Shown: piece after piece, positions 52,935 to 60,924 of the stretch
How positions within the stretch are numbered: the stretch's first letter is position 1
How the letters are laid out: each line of letters begins with the position of its first letter
Source of the DNA: Halobellus limi
GTDB lineage: Archaea; Halobacteriota; Halobacteria; Halobacteriales; Haloferacaceae
Assembly: GCF_004799685.1 (NCBI RefSeq)
Contig: NZ_CP031311.1
Location: forward strand, 1,984,001 to 2,048,000
Direction: 5' to 3'
DNA length: 64,000 nt
The notes under the pieces: generated by a model
Seen by the model: only the letters and a program-made list of their open reading frames with translations
Databases searched by the model: none
What the model was told of the DNA's origin: nothing
Program-made: the position numbers and the translations under genes

Positions 52935-53140
52935 CCCGGGGAGGCAGAGACGGGGACGGAATCGGCTTCGGCGGTCTGGGGGGGAGTGACGCCGGTTGCC
53001 GATTCCATCCGATAGTTGTCCTCGACTCGTATAATCTCGCGGCAACCGCGGGGTAACGGAGTGAAGGGAGCGTAACCGCGGCGACCGGTACGGAGGGTGT
53101 CGTCAAAACGGGCGGTTAACAGTGCTCACGGGATAACCCG

Positions 53141-53159
53141 GCGGTTACCGCACAGTTAG
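53141..53159 (+). promoter_or_regulatory. GTTACC-N5-GTTAG motif, copy 3
   Basis: GCGGTTACC GCACA GTTAG, ending 26 nt before the ATG of the Rieske-TPP gene at 53186, closer than in the other copies and without a clear TATA box after it. GGTTAAC at 53113-53119 could be another half site. Confidence 0.55.
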
Positions 53160-53185
53160 GTGAACGGTCACGAATCGTGTGAAGG

Positions 53186-55174
53186 ATGGACGCAGACACA
53201 CCGACTGGCGGACCCGACACGGACGTACGGTGGTACAAGGCGCTCTCACACGACGAACTCCCGGAGGGACGGGTCAAAGCGGTCAGCTGTGGCGGCGAGA
53301 CCGTCGCGGTGACTCGCTACGACGGCGAGTACGCCGCGCTCGAAAACGACTGCCCGCATCAGGGCGGTCCGCTGGGAGAGGGATCGATCGAGGCCGGGTG
53401 TCTCCGCTGTCCCTGGCACGGCTGGGACTTCGACCCGCTTACGGGGGAGACGCCCGGCCCGCACGACGACCGGGTCGGGACGTACCCGGTCGAGGAGCGG
53501 GAGGACGGCATCTACGTCGGGTTCCCCGAAGAGGGGCCCCACGAACGTACGGTCTCGGACGTGATCGCCGAGACGCTCGTCAACTGGGGTGTCCGGCAGG
53601 TCTGGGGCATCGTCGGGCACTCGAACCTCGGCCTCGCCGACGCGCTGCGTCGAGAGGCCGACCGGGGGAACCTCTCGTACTACGGCGTCCGTCACGAGGG
53701 CGCCGGCGCGTTCGCCGCGTCGGCCTACGGGAAGCTCACCGGTCGCCCCGCCGCCTGTTTCTCCATCGCCGGCCCCGGCGCGACGAACATGCTCACGGGG
53801 CTGTGGGACGCGAACGTCGACCGGTCGCCGGCGATCGCGCTCACCGGCCAGGTGGACTCGCAGGTGCTCGGCACCGGGAACTTCCAGGAAATCGACCTCG
53901 AAGCCGCCTACGGCGACGTGGCCGAATTCGAGGCGACCGTCCTGCCGGACAGCCGACACGCCGAACTCGCGACGCGGGCGGCGAAGACGGCGATCCTCGA
54001 ACGGGGCGTCTCCCACCTGATCTTCCCCGACGAGATCCAGACCAAACCGGCAGTTGACGTCGAGGCCGGCGATCCGGAAGGTCGGATCGCCGACCGAGAC
54101 ATCACTCCCCCCGAAGACGCCCTCTCTGACGCGGTCGAACTGCTGGAGACCGCCGAGCGGCCGGTCGTCGTCGTCGGCCACGGGGCCCGATTCGAGATGG
54201 ACGGGATCGTCGAACTCGCCGAGCGGTTCGACTGTCCGGTACTGACGACGTTCAAGGCGAAGGGGCAGATCCCCGACTCGCACCCGCTGGCCGCCGGCGT
54301 CCTCGGGCGGAGCGGGACGCCGATCGCGAGCCACTTTATGAACGAGTCGGACCTCCTGGCGGTCTTCGGGGCGAGCTTCTCGAATCACACCGGCATCGCC
54401 GAGTACAAGCCGATCATCCACGTCGACTACGACGCGATGGCGCTCGGGAAGTTCCACGGCGTCGACGTCCCCGTGTGGGGGGAGATCGGCGTCACCGTCG
54501 AGGAACTCCGGGAGCGTCTCGGCGACGACGTGGACGCGGAGAGCCAGCGCGAGGAACTCGCCGATCGCTGGGAGATCTGGCGTGAGGAGAAGGCGACGCG
54601 CCGCGCGGGAACGCCCGAGCGGGGCGTCAACTACGCGACGGCCTTCGACGCGATGAGTCGGATCGTTCCCGACGACGCCATCGTCCCCGTCGACGTGGGG
54701 AACAACACCTACGCGTTCGGTCGGTACTTCGAACCGGCGGGGCAGTCGGTGTTGATGTCCGGTTACCTGGGCTCGATCGGGTTCGCGTTCCCGGCGGCGC
54801 TCGGCGCGTGGGCGGCCACGCGGGAACCCGAGTCGCGCTTTTCCGGCCGTCCGGTGGTCTCCGTCTCCAGCGACGGCGGATTCGGGCAGTATCTGAGCGA
54901 GTTCACGACCGCCGTGAAGTACGGGATGGACCTCACGCACGTCCTGCTCAACGACGACGAACTCGGCAAGATCAGCAAGGAACAGCGCACGGGCGGGTGG
55001 GACGTCTGGCAGACCGACCTCGTCAACCCGGACTTCGCGGCGTTCGCGGAGAACTGCGGCGGACACGGCGTCCGCGTCGAGGGCGAAGACAGCCTCGACG
55101 ACGCGCTCGAGGAAGCGATCGACTACGACGGCCCGGCGCTCGTCGAGATCCTCACCGACTCGGACCCGGTGTGA
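53186..55174 (+). CDS. Rieske [2Fe-2S] domain fused to a TPP-dependent enzyme
   Basis: A 662-aa fusion. Residues about 14-112 are a Rieske ferredoxin with full ligands: CPHQGGPLG and CPWHGW (Cys-His, Cys-His). The rest is a thiamine-diphosphate enzyme of the acetolactate synthase/pyruvate oxidase group: YGVRHEGAGAFAASAYGK with the catalytic Glu, SIAGPGATNMLTGLWDA, a middle domain with VLTTFKAKGQIPDSHPLAAG, and a TPP/Mg site VSVSSDGGFGQYLSEFTT (SDG for GDG). The best reading is a 2-oxoacid decarboxylase or oxidase that gives electrons to its own Rieske centre. I do not know this fusion as a characterised enzyme. A second Rieske fusion follows. Confidence 0.9.
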   Translation: MDADTPTGGPDTDVRWYKALSHDELPEGRVKAVSCGGETVAVTRYDGEYAALENDCPHQGGPLGEGSIEAGCLRCPWHGWDFDPLTGETPGPHDDRVGTYPVEEREDGIYVGFPEEGPHERTVSDVIAETLVNWGVRQVWGIVGHSNLGLADALRREADRGNLSYYGVRHEGAGAFAASAYGKLTGRPAACFSIAGPGATNMLTGLWDANVDRSPAIALTGQVDSQVLGTGNFQEIDLEAAYGDVAEFEATVLPDSRHAELATRAAKTAILERGVSHLIFPDEIQTKPAVDVEAGDPEGRIADRDITPPEDALSDAVELLETAERPVVVVGHGARFEMDGIVELAERFDCPVLTTFKAKGQIPDSHPLAAGVLGRSGTPIASHFMNESDLLAVFGASFSNHTGIAEYKPIIHVDYDAMALGKFHGVDVPVWGEIGVTVEELRERLGDDVDAESQREELADRWEIWREEKATRRAGTPERGVNYATAFDAMSRIVPDDAIVPVDVGNNTYAFGRYFEPAGQSVLMSGYLGSIGFAFPAALGAWAATREPESRFSGRPVVSVSSDGGFGQYLSEFTTAVKYGMDLTHVLLNDDELGKISKEQRTGGWDVWQTDLVNPDFAAFAENCGGHGVRVEGEDSLDDALEEAIDYDGPALVEILTDSDPV

Positions 55175-55448
55175 CGACGCCTCAGCGACGGCGTTGCAGA
55201 CGGGTTACACGGTCGCCGCGGCGTTTTGTCCGCCCGGTGCACCTCGTCTCGCGTGACCGGAACACGGACACGTTCGACCCGGGGCGCGGTCCGCCGTACC
55301 CGTCCGCGCTGCGGCGTCTGCGGTCCGGTGCGGCCGGGCGCACGAAAGTTATGACACGCGATCACGCCGATATCGACCAGGACCGACCGCGGGCGAACCG
55401 ACGATCAGTCGACGACCGACGCGGGAGCGTCGCCGTTCGGAGGGGGCG

Positions 55449-57098
55449 ATGAACCGGCCGGACGCGGGCGACCCTCGGCGCGTCGCGACGTGGAGCGACC
55501 TGACCGACCGGGAACCGGCACACGCGCGGGTCGAGGGCGTCGACCTCGTCGTCGTCCGGTACGACGGCGAGGTCTCGGTCCTCTACGGGCGGTGTCTCCA
55601 CCGCGGCGTGCTGCTCGGAGACGGCCGCGTCGACGGGCACAACCTCATCTGCGGCGTCCACGGCTGGGACTACCGGGTCGACACGGGCATCAGCGAGTAC
55701 GACAACTCGGAGGTGCTGGAGAAGTTCACCGCGTGGGTCGACGAGGGCGAGGACGCCGTGTTCGTCGACGCCGCCGAGGTCGCCGAGTGGGCGGAGGCCA
55801 ACCCGCAACCGTACGACGAGCCCGAGGCGGCCGACAGCGCGGCGAACCCCGAATTCTACGGCGACCTCGACGAAGACGCGGAGCCCCACACCCACTACAT
55901 CCAGAAACTCGCCCAGCGGGGCGCGGAGGGAATCGGCGAGCACGGGAGCGTCTCGGCGATGGGCGTCCCGCGGTCCGAACTGCCCAGTTGGGACGACCTG
56001 CAGATCCTGACGGCCCAGCTCGCCCGCACCCCGCTCGACGACGAGGCGCCCGTCGACACGGAACTGGTGATCGGCCCGAGCGCCGAGAACCCGCTGGCTC
56101 TCGACATCCCGATCTTCGTCAGCGACATGAGCTTCGGCGCGCTCAGCGAGGAGGCCAAGATCGCAATCTCGGAGGGCGCCGAACGGGCGGGGACCGGCGT
56201 CTGCTCCGGCGAGGGCGGGATGCTCCCCGAGGAACAGGCGGCCAACTCGCGGTACTTCTACGAGTACGCGACCGGGGAGTTCGGCTGGGACATCGACCTC
56301 GTCGAGCGCGTGCAGGCGTTCCACTTCAAGGCCGGACAGGGCGCGAAGACCGGGACCGGCGGCCACCTCCCCGGCGAGAAGGTGCAGGGGCGGATCGCGG
56401 AGGTCCGCGGTCTCGAACCCGGGACGGACGCGGTGAGTCCCTCGCGGTTCGACGACCTCAGAACGCCCGAAGACTTCGCCGCGATGGCCGACCGCGTCCG
56501 CGAGGTCGGCGGCGGGATTCCGATCGGGTTCAAGCTCTCCGCCCAGCACGTCGAGGACGACATCGACTTCGCGCTCGAGGCCGGCGCGGACTACGTCATC
56601 CTGGACGGCCGGGGCGGCGGGACCGGTGCGGCGCCGGACGTGTTCAAGAACAACATCTCCGTGCCGACGATGGCGGCGCTGGCTCGCGCCCGGCGGCACC
56701 TCGACGCGCGCGGTCGCTCCGACGTGACGCTCATCGCGACGGGCGGCCTCCGGACGGAGTCGGACTTCATCAAGGCGATGGCCCTCGGCGCCGACGGCGT
56801 CGCGGTCGCCAACTCCGCGATGCAGGCGATCGGCTGTCTCGGGATGCGTGCCTGCGACTCGAACAACTGCCCCGTCGGGATCGCGACGCAGCGGGAGGAC
56901 CTCCGGAGCCGGGTCGTGATCGATTCCGCCGCCGAGGGCCTGCAGAACTTCTTCGAGGCCACCGTCTCGCTGATGAAGGTGATGGCCAGAGCCTGCGGAC
57001 ACGACAGCCTCTCGGGGTTCGAGCGCCGCGATCTGACGACCTGGAAGGAAGAGATCGCCGACCTGACCGGCGTCGAGTACGCGGGGGTCGGCCGATGA
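55449..57098 (+). CDS. Rieske domain fused to an FMN glutamate-synthase-like domain
   Basis: A 549-aa fusion. Residues about 8-100 hold a Rieske centre (CLHRGVLLGDG and CGVHGWDY). Residues about 165-515 match the FMN/Fe-S domain of glutamate synthase large chain: SDMSFGALSEEAKIAI, KAGQGAKTGTGGHLPG with the FMN contact, and DGRGGGTGAAPDVFKN, plus the 3Fe-4S Cys triad in CLGMRACDSNNCPVG. The amidotransferase domain is missing, as in archaeal and related single-domain forms. It may take electrons from the Rieske centre to aminate or reduce a substrate. 274 nt separate it from the Rieske-TPP gene. Confidence 0.9.
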   Translation: MNRPDAGDPRRVATWSDLTDREPAHARVEGVDLVVVRYDGEVSVLYGRCLHRGVLLGDGRVDGHNLICGVHGWDYRVDTGISEYDNSEVLEKFTAWVDEGEDAVFVDAAEVAEWAEANPQPYDEPEAADSAANPEFYGDLDEDAEPHTHYIQKLAQRGAEGIGEHGSVSAMGVPRSELPSWDDLQILTAQLARTPLDDEAPVDTELVIGPSAENPLALDIPIFVSDMSFGALSEEAKIAISEGAERAGTGVCSGEGGMLPEEQAANSRYFYEYATGEFGWDIDLVERVQAFHFKAGQGAKTGTGGHLPGEKVQGRIAEVRGLEPGTDAVSPSRFDDLRTPEDFAAMADRVREVGGGIPIGFKLSAQHVEDDIDFALEAGADYVILDGRGGGTGAAPDVFKNNISVPTMAALARARRHLDARGRSDVTLIATGGLRTESDFIKAMALGADGVAVANSAMQAIGCLGMRACDSNNCPVGIATQREDLRSRVVIDSAAEGLQNFFEATVSLMKVMARACGHDSLSGFERRDLTTWKEEIADLTGVEYAGVGR

Positions 57099-57192
57099 GA
57101 CCGCTGCAGATGGTAAATAAAACTACCGCTCGCGTGTACGGCCGGAGGCGGCGCGCGATAGCACCATACTCGTTCGACGCGTTCTCTGCCCT

Positions 57193-57465
57193 ATGGAGAC
57201 GAGCACGACAGCACCGGACCCGACGCCGGAACGGACCGACGTCATCCCCGAATCCTACGCCGTGCACGTGGGCGCAGACCGCATCGACGTCTGGCAGTAC
57301 CGGATCACCATCTCCGAACCGGACGGGGCGTGGCACTTCGTCGAGACCCTGGATCGGGGCAACGACCCGAAACTCTCGATGGACCAGGCGTCGCCGATGC
57401 CGCCGACCGCGTCGGGGTACTGGATATACAGCCGAACGTACGACTGCGAACTGGACTGCGAGTAG
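57193..57465 (+). CDS. Small protein of unknown function
   Basis: A 90-aa protein with a Pro/Thr-rich start, then a beta-rich body (YAVHVGADRIDVWQYRITI, WHFVETLDRGNDPK) and a short Cys-bearing end, YDCELDCE. No family is recognised. The 3' end lies in a 30-bp tandem duplication, and the stop is inside the first copy. Start 57193 is the only ATG that gives this body. Confidence 0.65.
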   Translation: METSTTAPDPTPERTDVIPESYAVHVGADRIDVWQYRITISEPDGAWHFVETLDRGNDPKLSMDQASPMPPTASGYWIYSRTYDCELDCE

Positions 57466-57512
57466 CGGGAGCGACCGCTGTCGGACTGTGGGTAGCGGGA
57501 GCGACCGATCCC
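57453..57512. repeat. 30-bp tandem duplication at the 3' end of a gene
   Basis: Copies 57453-57482 and 57483-57512 (GGACTGCGAGTAGCGGGAGC and GGACTGTGGGTAGCGGGAGC starts) differ at a few bases. The first copy contains the stop codon of the 90-aa gene. Confidence 0.8.
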
Positions 57513-57614
57513 AGGCGAGCGTCGAGTGCGTCTCGGCGACGGGCGAGTCGGGGACCGCGCTCGGATCCGCGGCGTTGGGATGGGTCTTTAGGCCCGGGGA
57601 GCGTGCGTAGCGGT

Positions 57615-58043
57615 ATGATATCGAACACCAGACTCTACGGCGCGGCGATCGCCTTCGCCTCGGGCCTGTACTCGCTGTGGAGCGCGTCGATGGCGACGCG
57701 GATGACGACGAGCGGGTGGCTGATGGGCCTCCTCGGCGTCGTCGTGCTCGTCCACGGCGCGGTCCTGCTCACCGGCTACGCGGACAGGCTCGGCGACGCC
57801 AGCGGTCCGCTGATGATCGCCTACTCGCTCGTGATGCTCCTCAATCAGGCCCTCCTCGGGACCGGGATGATGAACGGCGGCGCGATGGACGGAAGCCCGA
57901 TGGGGATGAACGGCGGGATGGGCGGAAGCCCGATGACCGCCGGGATGGGGTGGGACGTCGGGATGGTCACCCTCGCCGCGCTGATGCTCGCGAGCGGCGT
58001 GATAATGACCCGGGGCGGGGGTTCCGATGCCGACGGAATGTGA
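57615..58043 (+). CDS. Met-rich four-helix membrane protein
   Basis: A 142-aa protein with four TM helices. Between helices 3 and 4 is a Met/Gly loop (GTGMMNGGAMDGSPMGMNGG and on) with about ten Met in 35 residues, as in copper-binding loops of exported proteins, though without His or Cys. No family recognised. Its stop is 24 nt before the DUF3179 gene, so the two may be co-transcribed. Confidence 0.75.
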   Translation: MISNTRLYGAAIAFASGLYSLWSASMATRMTTSGWLMGLLGVVVLVHGAVLLTGYADRLGDASGPLMIAYSLVMLLNQALLGTGMMNGGAMDGSPMGMNGGMGGSPMTAGMGWDVGMVTLAALMLASGVIMTRGGGSDADGM

Positions 58044-58067
58044 CCCGCAGCGACCGGAGACCGCGGT

Positions 58068-59063
58068 ATGAACGTCGACGCCGTCCTCCCGAGGGACGCG
58101 ATTCCGAGCGTCGACGACCCGTCGTTCGGTCGGGACTACGTCGGCGACCCCGATGACGAGGTCGTCGTCGTCGACGGGGCGGCCGTCGGCGGAACGGCCG
58201 GTGTGGACAGCGGAGACGGCGGGTCTGAGGAAGCGCCGCCTCCGGCGCGGGCGTACCCGATCCGGATCCTCAGCTACCACGAGATCGTCAACGACGCCGT
58301 CGGCGGACGACCGATCGCCGTGACCTGGTGTCCGATCTGCTGGAGTGCGGCGGTCTACGACCGGACCGTCGGCGGCCGGATGCTGACGTTCGGGACGTCG
58401 GGGAAGCTCGCCGACGACGCGCTGGTGATGTACGACCGGGCGACGGGCACGGAGTGGCGGCAGACGACCGGCAGGGCGATCTCCGGCGAACTGGAGGGAG
58501 AACGGTTGCGAACGCTCGCGGCGCCGGTCACGACCTGGAAGCGCTTCGCGGCGGAGCACCCCGACGGCGTGGTCCTCCAGCCGGTCCGCGGAGGCGAGTC
58601 GGGATCCGGCCGGTCCGCCCGGGACGCCTACGATATGAGGCCGTACGAGCGCTACGCCCGGAGCGGCGAGTTCGGCCTCTACGGGATGCGCGGCGAGGGG
58701 CGAAGGCGCACCTGGGACCGGGAGGACGTCGACGCGAAGGCGGTCGTTCTCGGTATCGAACGCGGCGACGAGGCGGCGGGCTACCCGGTCGACCACGTCG
58801 AGGCCGCCGGGGGCGTCGTCACCGACACGGTGGGCGGTCTCGACGTGGTGGTGTTCGCCGCGGACGGTCGCACCGGGGTCTTCGAGGATCCGGGGTTCGC
58901 GTTCGAGACCCGCGAGGGGACGGTCCGCGGCGACGGGGCGACGTGGGACCCGACAACGGGGCGGAGTTCCGACGGGCGGCGGCTGGACCGGGTCCCCGCG
59001 CGGCGGCTGTTCGCGTTCGCCTGGCAGGACGCACACGGCCCGGATTCGTTCGTCGGAACCTGA
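58068..59063 (+). CDS. DUF3179 protein, no signal peptide
   Basis: A 331-aa protein with the same domain as the lipoprotein at 33310: RILSYHEIVNDAVGGRPIAVTWCPICWSAAVY, given here in short as HEIVND and TWCPICWSA (two Cys rather than one), LVMYDRATGTEWRQ and RRLFAFAWQ at the end. Unlike the other copy it has no signal or lipobox, so it is likely cytosolic. The CPIC motif could bind a metal or cycle as a dithiol. Follows the Met-rich membrane protein gene. Confidence 0.9.
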   Translation: MNVDAVLPRDAIPSVDDPSFGRDYVGDPDDEVVVVDGAAVGGTAGVDSGDGGSEEAPPPARAYPIRILSYHEIVNDAVGGRPIAVTWCPICWSAAVYDRTVGGRMLTFGTSGKLADDALVMYDRATGTEWRQTTGRAISGELEGERLRTLAAPVTTWKRFAAEHPDGVVLQPVRGGESGSGRSARDAYDMRPYERYARSGEFGLYGMRGEGRRRTWDREDVDAKAVVLGIERGDEAAGYPVDHVEAAGGVVTDTVGGLDVVVFAADGRTGVFEDPGFAFETREGTVRGDGATWDPTTGRSSDGRRLDRVPARRLFAFAWQDAHGPDSFVGT

Positions 59064-59187
59064 GCCTGCCGTCTGGACGGGACCACCGGGCGAGTGCCGT
59101 CCGCCGGTCATAGGTCCGTCTCGACTGTGTGCGCGCGCTACAACAGCCGCGTACGTTCAAATACCGGAACGGAGACCACACGACGTA

Positions 59188-59682
59188 ATGGGCGCGACAG
59201 ACGGCGCGACACCGGCGGTGGCATCGGGCTCGGATTCGACGAGGTGGCTGTCCTACGGCGGCGCGGTGTGCACCGCGCTCGTCGCGGGCGTCCACCTGTT
59301 CCATCCCGACCACGGGATCCTCGGGCTGGCGAGCGCGCTGACCGCGAACCCGGCCGCCCTCGCGTTCGATCCCCGTCCCGTGGCGTTCGTGCTCTCGGCG
59401 ACGGGGCTGTTCGTCGGGCTCTCGTTGAGCCGGAACGCGCCGAACCGCCGACCCTACTACGCCGCCGGCGTCCTGCTCGCCGCGACGTACTTCCTCGGAT
59501 ACTTCGCCTGGCACTTCACCGGCCACGGCGGGTTCCTGCCCGGCCGCGAGCCCCTGCTGCACGGCCTCTCACCCGTCGAGAACGTCGTGGACCACGTCAC
59601 CGGTGACGCCTGGGCCGCGGCCTCGAAACTCGCAGAGGCGGGAATGATCCTGACGTTGGGGCTGCTGTACCGGCGGGGATAG
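59188..59682 (+). CDS. Four-helix membrane protein with conserved His
   Basis: A 164-aa protein with four TM helices. His residues lie at helix ends (GVHLFHPDHG, YFAWHFTGHGG, LLHGLSP), which would suit haem or metal binding, but no known motif is present. TTCAAATA about 29 nt before the ATG is a good promoter. It is monocistronic by position. Function unknown. Confidence 0.75.
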   Translation: MGATDGATPAVASGSDSTRWLSYGGAVCTALVAGVHLFHPDHGILGLASALTANPAALAFDPRPVAFVLSATGLFVGLSLSRNAPNRRPYYAAGVLLAATYFLGYFAWHFTGHGGFLPGREPLLHGLSPVENVVDHVTGDAWAAASKLAEAGMILTLGLLYRRG

Positions 59683-59793
59683 CCGAGGGCGAGGCCCGGC
59701 TTCCGTCACCCGTCGCTACGCGTTCGGACCGGGTGTGGAAGACGGTTGCCGAGCCGGGGTACGTTTTTCAAGACCGGCGCGGTCTGCTGTCGT

Positions 59794-60813
59794 ATGTCTG
59801 AGGACCTCCCTACCGAGGAGTACGAAGTCGTCGTCGTCGGCGGTGGGCCGGCCGGACAGACCGCGGCGCTCTACAGCACCCGTCTCGGCCACCAGACGGC
59901 GCTGGTCGACCGCGGCGGCGGACGCGCCGCGATGATGCAGGAGGTGCACAACCTCATCGGCGTTCGAGAGGAGACGAGCGGGAACGAGTTCTTAGGCGTC
60001 GGCAAAGAGCAACTGGAAGAGTACGGCTGTGACCTCCACCGGGACATGCTCACCTCCTGTCACCGGACCGAGGACGGCTCGGTCGAGCTGTGCGGAAACA
60101 GCGCGAACTACCGGGCGGCGTACGTCGTGCTCGCGACCGGCTTCAACGACGTCCGGCCCGATCCGCCGCTCCCGCGGACCGGCCGCGGGCTCCACTACTG
60201 CCTCCACTGCGACGCGCACATGTTCGTCGACGAGTCGGTGTACGTGATGGGCCACTCCGAGAGCGCGGCCCACGTCGCCGCGATTATGCTGAACTTCACC
60301 GACGAGGTCGACCTCCTCACCCGCGGGGAGAACCCCGAGTGGAGCGACGAGACGGATCAGATGTTGGAGGACCACCCCATCGACGTGGTTCACGAGGACG
60401 TCGCCGGCGTTCAGAACGGCGGGGACGGCTGGTTGAAGGCCCTGGAGTTCGACGACGGATCGATCCGCGAGTACAAGGGCGGGTTCGCGATGTACGGCGC
60501 GGAGTACAACAACGGCCTCGCCCGGGAACTCGGCTGCGACCTCAACGACGACGGCACCGTCGCCGTCGACGACCACGGACAGACCTCCGTCGGGGAGGTG
60601 TACGCGGTCGGCGACCTGACGCCCGGACACAACCAGGTCCCCATCGCGCTGGCGGACGGAGCGAAGGCCGGCATCTCGATCCACTTCGGGCTCCGGGACT
60701 TCCCCCGGGACCCAGACGCCGTCGAGGCGGCGGGGCCGGTCCGCTCCGAGGAGGTCCCGGGAATCCCCGACGACCTGATCGAACAGGCGGTCGACTTCCA
60801 CACCTACGACTGA
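59794..60813 (+). CDS. Thioredoxin-reductase-like flavoprotein
   Basis: A 339-aa FAD/NAD(P) protein. VVVVGGGPAGQTAALYSTRLG is the FAD loop (here cut: VVGGGPAGQTAA), YCLHCDAHMF is the redox CxxC in place of the usual CATCDG, VYVMGHSESAAHVA is a changed NADPH loop (GHSES for GGGDS/A), and VYAVGDLTPGHNQVP is the second FAD motif. The altered NADPH loop means the electron donor may differ, for example ferredoxin or F420 types in related proteins. ATG 59794 gives the normal start. A weak form of the shared motif, GGTTGCC, lies before it. Confidence 0.9.
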   Translation: MSEDLPTEEYEVVVVGGGPAGQTAALYSTRLGHQTALVDRGGGRAAMMQEVHNLIGVREETSGNEFLGVGKEQLEEYGCDLHRDMLTSCHRTEDGSVELCGNSANYRAAYVVLATGFNDVRPDPPLPRTGRGLHYCLHCDAHMFVDESVYVMGHSESAAHVAAIMLNFTDEVDLLTRGENPEWSDETDQMLEDHPIDVVHEDVAGVQNGGDGWLKALEFDDGSIREYKGGFAMYGAEYNNGLARELGCDLNDDGTVAVDDHGQTSVGEVYAVGDLTPGHNQVPIALADGAKAGISIHFGLRDFPRDPDAVEAAGPVRSEEVPGIPDDLIEQAVDFHTYD

Positions 60814-60871
60814 TGCACGGTCGGCCGTGAACTCGCGCCCCCGACGCACGGCGGTTCGATCACCGAACCGG

Positions 60872-60887
60872 ATTACCGCCGGGTAGC
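60872..60887 (+). promoter_or_regulatory. Variant of the GTTACC-N5-GTTAG motif, copy 4
   Basis: GATTACC GCCGG GTAGC, ending 8 nt before an ATTCATTA TATA-like box and 37 nt before the flavoprotein ATG (60925); same geometry as copies 1 and 2 but a weaker match. Confidence 0.4.
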
Positions 60888-60924
60888 TTCCCCATTCATT
60901 ACCCGGCGCACCGAGTGTATCGGT

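Larger units (their letters stand above)
52859..53185. other. Divergent control region between PAS kinase and Rieske-TPP genes
   Basis: No gene is seen in these 327 bases. It holds the BRE/TATA-like site for the kinase (52921-52934), several GGTTAAC/GGTTACC-like repeats between 53110 and 53160, and motif copy 3 just before the Rieske-TPP gene. Confidence 0.6.

Noticed and set aside
57095-57610. Frame overlapping the end of the Rieske-glutamate-synthase gene
   Set aside because: Arg/Thr/Pro-rich shadow of the 90-aa gene and following repeats, no domain.
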